Below are positions 17,144 through 30,900 of a DNA stretch of 64,000 bases, piece after piece. The notes under the pieces were generated by a model. The model was not told the DNA's origin and did no database searches. It worked only from the letters and a program-made list of their open reading frames with translations. Both the position numbers and the translations under genes were made by a program. How positions within the stretch are numbered: position 1 is the stretch's first letter; each line of letters begins with the position of its first letter. Location: contig CAWBRU010000005.1 in NCBI GenBank assembly GCA_963791325.1, forward strand, positions 186,001 to 250,000, read 5' to 3'. The DNA comes from JBEVJK01 sp963791325 (lineage in GTDB: Bacteria > Pseudomonadota > Alphaproteobacteria > Rhizobiales > Rhizobiaceae).

Positions 17144-18125
17144 TCAGCCGTCGTATGCCGCCGGCCGTCGCTGCCCGGCACGAAGGCATCGAAGGCCGCG
17201 AGCAGCTGCTCGCGGTAGAGGTCCGCCTCCTGCAGAAGCTCGTGGCGGGCGCCGTCGATGGTGAGCAGCGTGGCCCGAGCGCAGCCGCCGGACGATAGCG
17301 CTCGATCGCCGGCGTCGAGACGACCCGTCAGCGCCGGCGGCGATGAACAGCATCGGGATCGTGCATCCGGGCGATGAATTCGGGTCCTGCACCGTCTCCA
17401 CGGCGATGCAGGCGGCCCGCAGCCAGGCGACCGTCGGCCCGCCGAGCGCCAGCTGCGGGATAGGTCTCGTAGATCTCCGGTTGCGGCGATAGCGGCGCGT
17501 CGTCGGTGGTCAGCACATTGTCGGCGAAGGGCTTGGGCTCGCGCGACCGCGCTGCCGCCGAGGCTGACATGCTGCCGAGCCCCAGCCAATAGAGCGTGCG
17601 TGGCCACGCGGCGGATCGTCGTTCATCGACAGCGGAAAGCCGGTCAGCGAAATCAGCGGCGCGCAGCAGCACCATGCGGCGCACCCGGTTGATCAGGCGC
17701 GGCGCGGCGAGCAGCGCCACCAGCGCCCCGGCGAGTGGGCGAGCAGTAGAACGGGCCGCGGCAGTCAGGCATCACGACGCTCATCGAAGAACCGCTCGAG
17801 ATCGTCGCACATAGCTGTCGAAACGGTCGATGTGGCCCCGCTGCGGATTTCGCAGCATCCGGTCTGAGAGCGCCCTGTCCGCGCCAGTCGAACGATGCGC
17901 CGACGGTAAAGCCGCGCGCGGTGAGGTCGCCGACCGTCTCGAAATATTTCTCGATGCATTCGTTGCGGCCCGGCAGCAGCACGACCGTGCCCTTGAATGC
18001 GGCCCGCTGCCGCGAAAACAGGCGTAACGGATCCTCTTGCCGTCTTGCGCGGCGATCATGCCGGCGCTCGCCACCGGCGGCATCGGATTGTCCGGGGTCT
18101 CGTGAAACAGCGGAAAGTCGGTCAT
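17144..18125 (-). CDS. Alpha/beta hydrolase, lysophospholipase-like (PldB family)
   Basis: Read across many breaks it gives MTDFPLFHETPDNPMPPVAS, KRIRYACFRG, then VVLLPGRNECIEKYFETVGD, FDWRGQGLSDRML and LLAHSLGALVALLAAPRLIN-like text, and a C-terminal DGARHELLQEADLYREQLLA. These are the oxyanion, GxSxG nucleophile and catalytic His regions of monoglyceride lipase/lysophospholipase hydrolases. The nucleophile segment is damaged by an indel near 17740. The exact stop is uncertain: 17144 fits one frame. It converges with the phosphatase gene. Confidence 0.7.
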
Positions 18126-18440
18126 CGCCACGGCGTCACATCGGCGTCGAGTTCGGCTCCTGGGATAGGCAGCGATGTTTGCGATGAGCAAGGAGCCGCG
18201 TGGGGCAAGCGATCCTGGCGGATCGAAGGCCGGAAGCCGTGTCGGCGGCCCTCGGCCTCTGTCGATCCGGAGGAAGGGACGTTACACCCGGACGGCATGC
18301 GGGATGTCGGCAAAAGCCGCATCACCTCGATGGAGCGATTGTAAACGAGCCTGGCTGAACGGCGGCCGAAGCGGCGGTTCATCCGGCGTTCATTGTCGGC
18401 ATGAGGACCCTTCGCATGCGGCCTCGGACAGGGCTGCAGA
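18126..18440. other. Intergenic stretch, no gene seen
   Basis: About 315 bases between the hydrolase start and the hsp20 promoter. ORFs in it have no domain or ribosome site. It should hold the hydrolase promoter (minus strand), but I see no clear consensus. Confidence 0.5.
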
Positions 18441-18444
18441 CCCT

Positions 18445-18473
18445 CTTGAAATCACCTTTCGGGGTTCCCAAAT
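18445..18473 (+). promoter_or_regulatory. Sigma-32 (RpoH)-type promoter of hsp20
   Basis: CTTGAAA (18445-18451) and CCCAAAT (18467-18473) are separated by 15 bases, matching the heat-shock promoter pattern TTGAAA / CCCCATNT. The predicted start leaves a leader of about 105 bases, the length expected of a ROSE element. Confidence 0.7.
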
Positions 18474-18479
18474 CACCGC

Positions 18480-18583
18480 TGTGGCCGCCGTCGGACGGGG
18501 CCGCTGGTATCGCTGGAAGTCGCCCGTCGCGGGATCCGCGAGATGCCAACCGCAAACCGTGTTGCTCAACAGGAGAACAGACC
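18480..18583 (+). ncRNA. ROSE-type RNA thermometer in the hsp20 leader
   Basis: Just before the ATG the leader reads TTGCTCAACAGGAG (18562-18575). TTGCT can pair with the ribosome site AGGAG through a helix containing a G-G mismatch, the defining feature of ROSE elements (U[U/C]GCU opposite the Shine-Dalgarno). A further hairpin (CGCGG...CCGCG around 18527-18540) lies upstream. ROSE elements block translation of small heat-shock mRNAs at low temperature and are widespread in rhizobia. Confidence 0.7.
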
Positions 18584-19053
18584 ATGCGTCACGTTGATTT
18601 TTCGCCGCTTTATCGCTCCACCGTCGGTTTCGACCGGCTCTTCACCATGCTCGATTCGCTGGCGCAGCCCGACGGCGGGCAGACCTATCCGCCCTACAAT
18701 ATCGAGCGCACCGGCGAGGACGCCTACCGCATCCGCATGGCCGTCGCCGGCTTCTCGGAAGAGGACATCTCGATTGAGGCCCATCGCAACGTGCTGACCG
18801 TGAAGGGCGAGCGCAAGGAAGAGACCGAACGAGGACGGTGCCGAGCTGCTCTATCGCGGCATTGCCGGCCGCTCTTCGAGCGTCGCTTCCAGCTTGCCGA
18901 CCACGTCGACGTAACCGGCGCGCAGCTGAAGAACGGCCTGCTGCACATCGATCTCAAGCGCAACATCCCCGAGGAGATGAAGCCGCGCAAGGTCGAGATC
19001 AGCAAGGCGCCAGCGACAACGCCAAGCAGATCGAGGCGAAGGTCGCGCCGTAA
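18584..19053 (+). CDS. Small heat-shock protein, Hsp20/IbpA family
   Basis: About 155 residues: MRHVDFSPLYRSTVGFDRLF, YPPYNIERTGEDAYRIRMAV (start of the alpha-crystallin domain), EAHRNVLTVKGERKEE, RRFQLADHVDVTGAQLKNGL, LLHIDLKRNIPEEMKPRKVE and a C-terminal NAKQIEAKVAP. It is an ATP-independent holdase that binds unfolding proteins. Breaks near 18829 (extra base), 18882 and 19010 (missing bases) split the frame. The regulatory region before it (sigma-32 promoter plus ROSE) supports a live gene. A terminator follows. Confidence 0.88.
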
Positions 19054-19080
19054 ATCTGGTCGGGATCTTATCCGATCGGG

Positions 19081-19107
19081 AGCGGCGCCTGCGGGCGCCG
19101 CTTTTTT
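19081..19107 (+). terminator. Rho-independent terminator of hsp20
   Basis: AGCGGCGCC-TGCG-GGCGCCGCT forms a 9-bp GC-rich stem followed by six T. It lies 28 bases after the hsp20 stop and just before the convergent aldolase gene. Confidence 0.9.
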
Positions 19108-19119
19108 GTTGTCCTCGCC

Positions 19120-20171
19120 TCACCTGAAAAGAGCTGCGAACCCGTCGATATCGGCCGCCGTGGTGGCGAAGCTTGTGACCAGCCGGCACAGCGTCTCGTC
19201 GGGACCGATTTCGCCTGCCGATGCGTGCGGAATTGCCCAGGGGTAAGAAAATCGCCTCCCGCTTCAGCCGGCCGAAAAGCTCGCGGTTCATCACCGCGAA
19301 CACCTCGTTCGCTTCCGGCTGCCAGGCAAGCCTGAGCGCGTTCGAGGCGGCGATGCGGCCGGCCAGCCGGCCTGCCATCGCATTGGCGTGCGCCGCAAGT
19401 CTCCAGCCAAAGCCCGTCGGCGAAATAGGCTTCGAACTGGGCAGCCACGAAGCGGGATTTGGAAAACAGCTGAGCGGCGCGCTTGCGCAGAAAGCCGAAG
19501 TCGCGGGCACGGCCGGGGTCGAACAGCACCACCGCCTCGGCGCACCAGCAGCCGTTCTTGGTGCCGCCGAACGACATGATGTCGACGCCGCGCTTCCAGG
19601 TCATCTCGGCCGGCGTCGCCTCCAGCGCGACCAAGGCGTTGGCGAAACGCGCCCCGTCCATGTGAAACAACAGTCCATGCGATCGGGCGATCTCGCCGAT
19701 CTCGGCGATGGCCGCGAGCGGGTAGACGGTTCCCGCCTCGGTCGCCTGGGTCACGGTCACCGCCGTCGGCTGGCCGGCATGGAAATTGTCCGTGCCCAGG
19801 CGGGCGAGGACATGTCTCAATCGTGCGGGATCGATGCGGCCGAGATCACCGTCGATCGGCTGTACCCGACAGCCGCCGCTCAGATATTCGCTGGCTCCGC
19901 ATTCGTCTTCCAGCACATGGGCTTCGCGATGGGCAAAAGCCACCCCGCCTGGCCTGGCGGCAGCGGTCAGCGCCAAAGCATTCGCGGCCGTGCCGGTGGC
20001 GACGAAGAACACCGCCACCTCGCGCTCGAAAATCGCGTTGAACCGCTCCGCAACAGCGCGATCGAGCCGGCTTGCTCCATAGGCCTCGGCAAAGCCCGCA
20101 GCATGGTGAGACAGGCCGGCGGCGATTTTGGGATGAGCGCCGGCCCAGTTGTCGGAAGCGAGGAAAATCAT
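19120..20171 (-). CDS. Low-specificity L-threonine aldolase
   Basis: About 350 residues. MIFLASDNWAGAHPKIAAGL starts the family fold; VFFVATGTAANALAL is the PLP phosphate-binding loop, HMDGARFANALVAL holds the PLP-pyridine Asp, and SFGGTKNG the Schiff-base Lys. It splits threonine or allo-threonine to glycine and acetaldehyde. Breaks lie near 19395 and near 19244 (one extra C in the run CCCC). Joined frames end FATTAADIDGFAALFR with TGA at 19120. The ATG at 20171 is preferred to one 11 codons upstream. Confidence 0.85.
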
Positions 20172-20576
20172 GCAGCGCCCTTGTTGTCGCCCGGTTAGGG
20201 ACACGCTTCTAGCAACCGGGGGCCCGCTCGGGAAGGCTTATGGATCAGCCCGGCCCTCGGCCCCCGGAACGAAGCTTTCGCCAGGGGAGCTTTTGGCGCA
20301 GTTTTCTTTCGCGAGGACGCGAGATTTTTTGCATTTCCGTCTTGCGGCAGCGCGGTTTATCTGCCATAAAATTTAGGACAGGAGTGCTGTCTTAATTTAT
20401 CCGGCAGACGGCGCGCAGTTCGGGCTAGTATGGCCGTTCGGCTGTCGACGCGGATGTCGGTCGAAACCTTGTTTTGATTGTTGCGGCCGGCTCCAGCACA
20501 CTTGCGGCAAACGGACAATCCGCTTGATCAAGAGCCATCCCGGCCCCAAAGGCAGGGCGGTACGGAGGAAGCGACG
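20172..20576. other. Leader/promoter region of gltB, no gene
   Basis: No ORF with coding features. It contains a strong inverted repeat (20367-20399, listed separately) and the gltB ribosome site GGAGG at 20565. An in-frame ATG at 20478 extends the gltB frame but gives no family-like sequence. Confidence 0.6.
20367..20399. promoter_or_regulatory. Inverted repeat upstream of gltB, candidate operator
   Basis: AATTTAGGACAG (20370-20381) and CTGTCTTAATTT (20387-20398) are complementary at 10 of 12 positions around a 5-base centre, in an AT-rich patch. The regularity fits a dimeric repressor site. I cannot name the protein; the Rrf2 family is one guess from the TAGGACA half-site. Confidence 0.5.
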
Positions 20577-25282
<4,706 letters not shown>

Positions 25283-25332
25283 ATTCCCGCCGCCGACGTG
25301 CATCTCTCTCGCGCGGCATGGACAACCGAAGT

Positions 25333-25361
25333 TTGGTAGCTGGGCCGGCCCCGGCTAATAT
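25333..25361 (+). promoter_or_regulatory. Internal promoter with palindrome before the toxin-antitoxin pair
   Basis: TTGGTA (25333-25338), a 17-base spacer, and TAATAT (25356-25361) form a good housekeeping-type promoter. The spacer carries the perfect palindrome GGGCCGGCCC, a likely site for autoregulation by the antitoxin. It can also transcribe gltD. Confidence 0.55.
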
Positions 25362-25388
25362 GGGGAAAGGATCAAGGAGACCGGTGAA

Positions 25389-25625
25389 ATGGCCGTGACC
25401 GAGGAGCAGCAGAGAATCGTCTCGGACCCAGAGGTGATGATGGGCAAGCCGACCGTGCGGGGCACCCGCATTACCGTCGAGCACATCTTGCGCATGTCGG
25501 CAGCCGGCCTTTCGGTGGAAGACTTGCTCGCCGAGCATCCGAATCTGACGAAGGACGACATTCTTGCTGCCCATGCCTTCGCTGCGGATTACTTGCGCGA
25601 TCGCGGCGCGGATGCTGCCGAGTGA
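25389..25625 (+). CDS. DUF433 antitoxin-like protein
   Basis: A 78-residue DUF433 protein: VSDPEVMMGKPTVRGTRITV followed by EHILRMSAAGLSVEDLLAEH and LTKDDILAAHAFAADYL, the small winged-helix fold of this family. DUF433 genes are typically paired with DUF5615 toxins, as here. AAGGAGA precedes the ATG. The stop is directly followed by the toxin start. It likely neutralises the toxin and represses the shared promoter. Confidence 0.88.
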   Translation: MAVTEEQQRIVSDPEVMMGKPTVRGTRITVEHILRMSAAGLSVEDLLAEHPNLTKDDILAAHAFAADYLRDRGADAAE

Positions 25626-26003
25626 ATGGCAAGGTTCCTGGCGGACGAATGTGTCTGGCTGGCCCTGGTCAAGGCATTGCGCGGTGCCGGACACGACGTC
25701 ATTTCTGCTGCGGAAGTCGCCCCAGGAATGACCGACGCTGCGGTGCTGGCCACTTCAGTCCGACGGCGGCAGATCCTGATCACCGAGGACGCCGATTTCG
25801 GCAGGTTGGTATTCGCGGGTGGCCACCAAGCGGAAGGGATCGTGGTCGTTCGCTTTGCGCAATTCAGGGGGTCAAGACCGGATGTTGTGAGAGCTATCGT
25901 AGAGCGGCTGACAGAAGCGGAAAGTCGCTTGGTCGGCCATTTGACAACGATCGAAGCGGACGGAATACGGCAGCGGAGGCTTCCGCGTCGTCCTAGCGAG
26001 TAG
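25626..26003 (+). CDS. DUF5615 PIN-like toxin
   Basis: A 125-residue PIN-like protein: FLADECVWLALVKALRGAGH carries the N-terminal acidic pair, and ILITEDADFGRLVFAGGHQA the second acidic cluster, as expected of Mg-dependent RNase toxins of the VapC-like fold. The start directly follows the antitoxin TGA. It ends 6 bases before gltD, so it is embedded in the glutamate synthase operon. RNase activity is inferred from the family. Confidence 0.88.
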   Translation: MARFLADECVWLALVKALRGAGHDVISAAEVAPGMTDAAVLATSVRRRQILITEDADFGRLVFAGGHQAEGIVVVRFAQFRGSRPDVVRAIVERLTEAESRLVGHLTTIEADGIRQRRLPRRPSE

Positions 26004-26009
26004 GTTGGA

Positions 26010-27464
26010 ATGGGCAAGGTGACAGGGTTTCTCGAGATCGACCGGCAGGTGCACAAGTACCAGCCGGCCTCCGATCGCATCCGGCACTTCCGCGAGTTCA
26101 CCTTGCCGATGTCGGACAAGGAGGTGGAGAAACAGGCAGCGCGCTGCATGGACTGCGGGGTGCCCTATTGCCACGGCCCGACCGGCTGCCCGATCCACAA
26201 CCAGATCCCGGACTGGAACGACCTCGTCTACAATGGCGACTGGGACAGTGCGATCCGCAACCTCCATTCGACCAACAACTTTCCGGAGTTCACCGGGCGC
26301 ATCTGTCCGGCGCCGTGCGAGGAAGCCTGCACGCTGAACCTCGAAGACATCCCGGTCGCCATCAAGACGATCGAGCAGGCGCTGGCCGACAAGGCCTACG
26401 AGACCGGGCACATCCGCCCCCAGCCCGCCGCCCACAAGACCGGCCGGCGGGTGGCGGTGATCGGCTCGGGACCGGCAGGGATGGCCGGGGCCCAGCAGCT
26501 TGGCCGGGCCGGCCACGACGTCCACCTGTTCGAGCGCGAAAGCCGTCCCGGCGGCCTGATGCGCTACGGCATTCCGGACTTCAAGATGGAGAAGCACTTC
26601 ATCGACCGGCGGGTCGAGCAGATGCAGGGCGAAGGCGTGACCTTCCAATGCGGCGTCAATGTCGGCGTCGACCGGCCGGCCGCCGTGCTGCTCCAGGAAT
26701 TCGACGCCGTGCTCTATTGCGGCGGCTCGGAAACGCCGCGCCCGGCCGGCATTCCGGGCTCGGATCTGACGGGCGTGTTCGATGCCATGCCCTATCTCGT
26801 CCAGCAGAACCGACGCGTCGCCGGCGAGGACATCCAGTCGCGTGCCTGGCGCGCCCCGCCGATCCATGCCGGCGGCAAGCACGTCGTCGTGGTCGGCGGC
26901 GGCGACACCGCCTCCGACTGCATCGGCACGGCCTTCCGCCAGGGCGCGGTCAGGGTGACGCAGCTCGACATCCGGCCGCAGCCGCCGGAACGCGAAGACA
27001 AGCTGACCGTCTGGCCCTATTGGGCGACCAAGATGCGGACGTCCTCCTCGCAGGCCGAGGGCGCCGAGCGCGAGTTCCAGGTCGCCACGCTGGAGTTCAT
27101 CGGCGAAGAGGGCGATCTGATCGGCGTGCGCTGCTGCGAGGTCGATGACAGGCGCCAGCCGATCGCCGGCACCGACTTCGTCATCCGCGCCGACCTCGCC
27201 TTCATCGCCATCGGCTTTGCCGGCCCGTTCGGCGACGCCGTGCTGCACGAGCTGGGCGATGCGCTGAGCCTCAGCGTCGACAGCCGCCGTTCCAGGAACA
27301 TCGCTGCCAATGAGCGGGACTACCGGACAAGCGTCGACCGCCTGTTCGTGGCCGGCGACGCCCGCCGCGGCCAGTCGCTGGTGGTGTGGGCGATCCGCGA
27401 GGGGCGCCAGGCGGCGCGCGCGATCGACGAAATGCTGATGGGCGCGTCGGTGCTGCCGCGCTGA
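26010..27464 (+). CDS. gltD: Glutamate synthase small subunit
   Basis: A 484-residue iron-sulfur flavoprotein. The N-terminal cysteine clusters CMDCGVPYCHGPTGCP and CPAPCEEAC bind two 4Fe-4S centres; GSGPAGMAGAQQL binds FAD, and GGGDTASDC with the following region binds NADPH. The C-terminal FVAGDARRGQSLVVWAIREG is the second FAD contact. It takes electrons from NADPH and hands them to GltB. Unusually, a toxin-antitoxin pair lies between gltB and this gene. Its stop overlaps the next start by one base. Confidence 0.95.
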   Translation: MGKVTGFLEIDRQVHKYQPASDRIRHFREFTLPMSDKEVEKQAARCMDCGVPYCHGPTGCPIHNQIPDWNDLVYNGDWDSAIRNLHSTNNFPEFTGRICPAPCEEACTLNLEDIPVAIKTIEQALADKAYETGHIRPQPAAHKTGRRVAVIGSGPAGMAGAQQLGRAGHDVHLFERESRPGGLMRYGIPDFKMEKHFIDRRVEQMQGEGVTFQCGVNVGVDRPAAVLLQEFDAVLYCGGSETPRPAGIPGSDLTGVFDAMPYLVQQNRRVAGEDIQSRAWRAPPIHAGGKHVVVVGGGDTASDCIGTAFRQGAVRVTQLDIRPQPPEREDKLTVWPYWATKMRTSSSQAEGAEREFQVATLEFIGEEGDLIGVRCCEVDDRRQPIAGTDFVIRADLAFIAIGFAGPFGDAVLHELGDALSLSVDSRRSRNIAANERDYRTSVDRLFVAGDARRGQSLVVWAIREGRQAARAIDEMLMGASVLPR

Positions 27465-27982
27465 TGGGCGACTGGCAGGTGCGCCGGGCCACGGCCGGCG
27501 ATGTCGCCGACATCATGCGCCTGGAGCGCGGACCGGGCTATGAGGCGCTCGTCAACCGCTGGGCGGAAGGCGAGCATTGCGGCGCCCTGTCGGACCCGCG
27601 CTTTGCCTATTTTCTCGGCCTTGCCGACGGCGTGCCGGTCGGGTTTGCGTTGCTCCGCGGTTGGCGGGCGCCGGACCGGGTGACATATCTCAAGCGCATC
27701 GCCGTGGCGCAGCCCGGTGCCGGCACCGGTCGCCGGCTGCTCGGCGAGGTCGTCGACCGGGTGTTCAGCGAAACCGACGCCTGGCGGTTCTGGCTTGGCG
27801 TGTTCACCGACAATCTGCGTGCCCAGAGTGCCTATCGCGCCGTCGGCTTCCGCCCGGAAGGGGTGACGCGCGGCAGCGCCTATTTCGGCGGCGAGAACCG
27901 CGACGAGACGATCATGTCGATGCTGCGCCCGGAATGGCAGGCGTCGACGCGGGCGCTGCACTGCGGCGAAGCCCGATCCTAG
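27464..27982 (+). CDS. GNAT-family N-acetyltransferase
   Basis: A 172-residue acetyltransferase. It starts with WQVRRATAGDVADIMRLERG; the acetyl-CoA loop is VAQPGAGTGRRLLGEVVD, and NLRAQSAYRAVGFRPEGV is the usual C-terminal strand-helix. The substrate is unknown. The ATG overlaps the gltD stop, so it is co-translated with the glt operon. Confidence 0.88.
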   Translation: MGDWQVRRATAGDVADIMRLERGPGYEALVNRWAEGEHCGALSDPRFAYFLGLADGVPVGFALLRGWRAPDRVTYLKRIAVAQPGAGTGRRLLGEVVDRVFSETDAWRFWLGVFTDNLRAQSAYRAVGFRPEGVTRGSAYFGGENRDETIMSMLRPEWQASTRALHCGEARS

Positions 27983-28044
27983 AGCGGATCACCGTTTCTG
28001 AGAATCGGTGCTCCCCTCTAAGTCTTTGTTTTTCCGCAATTCCG
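27980..28044. repeat. Rhizobial-type intergenic repeat
   Basis: The sequence from TAGAGCGGATCACCG through AGTCTTTGTTTTTCCGC and AATTCCG matches, from memory, a family of short palindromic intergenic repeats common in Mesorhizobium and relatives (hairpin arms, then CTCTAA-CTCTTTGTTTTT-CGCAATTCCG). The hairpin CACCG/CGGTG is seen. It lies between convergent genes. Confidence 0.55.
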
Positions 28045-29307
28045 TCAATTGGCGGCAGCTGCGCCCGAGGTCACCGGCACGGCTTGCGGGTCTTGGGCGA
28101 CGGGAGGCGCTGCCGCGGCCTTGGGCGAGCCCGAAAAATCGTCGGCACGGCCAGGCGAGGCCGCCGGTCCGATCCCCTCGATCGCCAGCTTCTCGGCCGG
28201 GGTTCGCGGCTTTTCCCGCGGCCGTGTGTCGTAGCCCAACAGATCGGCGCCGCCGTCGAGCTCCGGATCGGACAACGAGATCGGCGCAGTCCGGTCGATC
28301 TTGGCGATGGCGTCGGGGTCGCGCGCCAAGTCGGGAACGACGGCCGGGCCCGGCGCGCCGGCGGTCGGCGGCGGCAGCGTGCCGAGGATCTTCTCGAGCG
28401 GCTTCTCGGCATAGAAGGCGAGCTTACGCTTGCCGTCATCGGTGAAGTTGACGCCGTCGCTGGTGCGCAGCTTGACCGGCTGGCCGTTGACGTCGGGCCC
28501 TGACAGCACGAACGCCCCGTTCTCGTCGACGAATCCATCCCAGACGTCGACGAACTCGTCCTTGGCGTTCTCCGCGACGCTGCGGTAGATGTCGTTGAAG
28601 GCGAGCATGTCGGAGCTCATGCTGGCCGCCTTGAAGGACGGCATGCCGACCCAGACCAGCGGCACCTTCTTGTCCGCCACCGCCGCCGCAAACAGCGTCG
28701 CGCGCGCCTCGTATTCCTTCAGCCAAGCGTCGCTGCCCTTTTCCTCACGCGCCTCGCCGATGCGCATCTGCTGGCGGTCGTTGGAGCCCAGCATCATCAC
28801 CACCGCCGCGGGTTTGACCTCGTCGATCAGGCTGGCCACCTCACTCGGCCAGTCATAGTGATCGTCGCGCACGAAGCCCGAGGAGCCTTCCGTCTTGTCG
28901 ACCACCGTAACGGTCGGCGATTGCGCATAGGCCTCGGCGAGACCCTCGGCCAGCCTGGATCCCAGGAAGTCGCCGACCACCAGCACGATCCGCGCGTCGG
29001 CCGCCTTGGCGACCTCGGCGGGAGGCTGCGCGTCGCCCGGCTGGTAGAGCCGCCTGGCGGACGGGGCGCGGCGCACCTTGACGGCCTTCTTGCGCGGCTT
29101 GGCCGGCCTGATCTGGCGCGGCGGCTCCGGATAGTCGCCGAACAGCAGGCGCTGCAGGAAGTTGCGGCGCGGCCGCAAATCGTCCTGCGCGACGGCGTCG
29201 GAGACCGCCGCCAAAGCGAGCGGCAAAACGATGAGCGCGGCAAGCATCAGCGCGCCGTGGCGGCGCCAAGACCTGTCCGTGCTGCCGCTCTGCCTGACCC
29301 TCAACAC
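28045..29307 (-). CDS. DUF459 (SGNH-like) secreted protein with altered catalytic positions
   Basis: A 420-residue exported protein. A membrane/signal segment (ALMLAALIVLPLALAAVSDA) is followed by a basic proline-rich linker, then the SGNH-like domain. Its blocks are ILVVGDFLGSRLAEGLAEA-like text, VVMMLGSNDRQQM, VWVGMPSF and DGVNFTDDGKRKLAFY. In active SGNH hydrolases the first block has GDS and the last D-x-x-H; here Phe replaces Ser and Asn replaces His. The C-terminus is low-complexity Pro/Ala. It may be a non-catalytic envelope protein. It reads intact in one frame. Confidence 0.85.
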   Translation of the reverse strand: MLRVRQSGSTDRSWRRHGALMLAALIVLPLALAAVSDAVAQDDLRPRRNFLQRLLFGDYPEPPRQIRPAKPRKKAVKVRRAPSARRLYQPGDAQPPAEVAKAADARIVLVVGDFLGSRLAEGLAEAYAQSPTVTVVDKTEGSSGFVRDDHYDWPSEVASLIDEVKPAAVVMMLGSNDRQQMRIGEAREEKGSDAWLKEYEARATLFAAAVADKKVPLVWVGMPSFKAASMSSDMLAFNDIYRSVAENAKDEFVDVWDGFVDENGAFVLSGPDVNGQPVKLRTSDGVNFTDDGKRKLAFYAEKPLEKILGTLPPPTAGAPGPAVVPDLARDPDAIAKIDRTAPISLSDPELDGGADLLGYDTRPREKPRTPAEKLAIEGIGPAASPGRADDFSGSPKAAAAPPVAQDPQAVPVTSGAAAAN

Positions 29308-29461
29308 GGAAACCCTTTTCGACCCGAACGCACCGAACTCGCCGGCTGCCTATCATAGGGGGTTCACCCTGCGATGACAGCCAGCCGGCATTCAACTTTT
29401 CGGATCATGGTTTCGGCGCCGCTGCAACTCTGAAATGACGCCGATCGCAGGCGCGGGCGCG

Positions 29462-30688
29462 CTAGCGCCGGCGCAGGGTCTTCAGCACTTCCATGCTCGG
29501 GTTGCCGTCCGGGTCAAGGCCCTGCTGCGCCTGGAACGCCTTGATGGCCTGCCGCGAGCCTTCGCCGATGCGCCCGTCGGCCTTGCCGTCATAATAGCCA
29601 TAGGCGGTCAGGCGTTGCTGCAGCTCCTGGCGCTCGGCGAAGGTCAGCTTGGTGAACGGCCGCTGCCAGTCTTGGACGAGTCCGTTCGAGCCGGCGATCT
29701 CGTCGGCGAGCAAGGCCGACCGCCAAGGCGTATTTGTCGGCGTTGTTGTATCGCTTGATGACGAAGAAGTTGCTGGTCATCAGGAAGGCGGGGCCGCCGC
29801 GCCCGTCGGGCACCTTGAGCACCGCTTTGTCGGACAGGTTCCTGAACGGCCGTGCCGTTGGCGCGGGCAACGCCGAGGCTCTGCCACTTGGCAAGGCTCA
29901 GGCTGCCGCCCGGCAGCTTGCCGGCCGGCAAGGTCACCTCGTAGCCCCAGGTCTTGCCCGGCTGCCAGCCGCTCTTGCGCAACAGATTGGCAGCGGTCGC
30001 CAGCGCGTCCGGCACCGAATTCCAGATGTCGCGGCGGCCGTTGCCGTCGGCGTCGACGGCGTAACGCCTGGTAGCTGGTCGGAATGAACTGGGTGTGGCC
30101 CATCGCGCCGGCCCAGGACCCGGTCAAATGGCTCTCGTCGATGTCGCCGCTTTGCAGGATCTTGAGCGCGGCGATCAGCTGGGTGCGCGCGAATTTGGCG
30201 CGGGCGGGATCGCCATAGGCAAGGGTGGCCAGCGAGCGGACCACGCTGCGCATCGCCTTCGGGTTCTTCAGCGTGTCGCCGTAATTCGATTCCATCGACC
30301 AGATCGCCAGAAGGATGTCGCGATCGACGCCGTAGCGCTGCTCGATCCGGTCGAGCCACGGCTTCCATTTGCGGGCCATCTGCTGGCCGACCGTGACCGA
30401 CTGCTCATGCACGCGATTGTCGAAATAATCCCATACCGGCGCGGTGAATTCCGGCTGGGTGCGCGCCTTCTCCAGCACCTCCGGGTCGGGATCGGTGACG
30501 CCGCGGAAGGCGCGGTCATAGGTCGTGCCCGAAACGCCGCTCTTGGCCGCGACGGCGCGAAAACCCGCTACCCACTGGCGGAAGCCGGCATCGGCCGAGG
30601 CCGGCCCAGCTGTGAGGCCCAGCCACAGCGTCAAGCCAAGCGCCGTCACCGCGACGCTGCGAAGCCCTGCTCTGTTGCGTGCCAACAT
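29462..30688 (-). CDS. Lytic murein transglycosylase, MltB family with peptidoglycan-binding tail
   Basis: About 405 residues. Signal peptide (VAVTALGLTLWLGLTAGPAS), then the MltB domain: FRQWVAGFRAVAAKSGVSGT, the catalytic Glu in LAIWSMESNYGD, and GSWAGAMGHTQFIPTSYQ. A C-terminal peptidoglycan-binding domain reads LQQRLTAYGYYDGKADGRIG and AIKAFQAQQGLDPDG. It cleaves murein glycan strands in the periplasm. Breaks near 30065, 29848 and 29715 are single-base. GGGGAGAG precedes the start at 30688. Confidence 0.87.
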
Positions 30689-30900
30689 CGAACTCTCCCC
30701 AGGCGCAGAAAAGGAAGTTTCATCATTGACGTATGCTGGTTAGGATTTGGTTTACCATGGAGGTCATTGGGGTAATAATTTGACGGCGCCGTCGGCAGCT
30801 TACGCCAGAATTGAAGCGTTGCCTTCAACATTCAGCAGGGCAGGGGAAACATGTCGGGCAATTGTTCCTAACCAATGCCAAAGCGCAAAGGGCATCAAGC

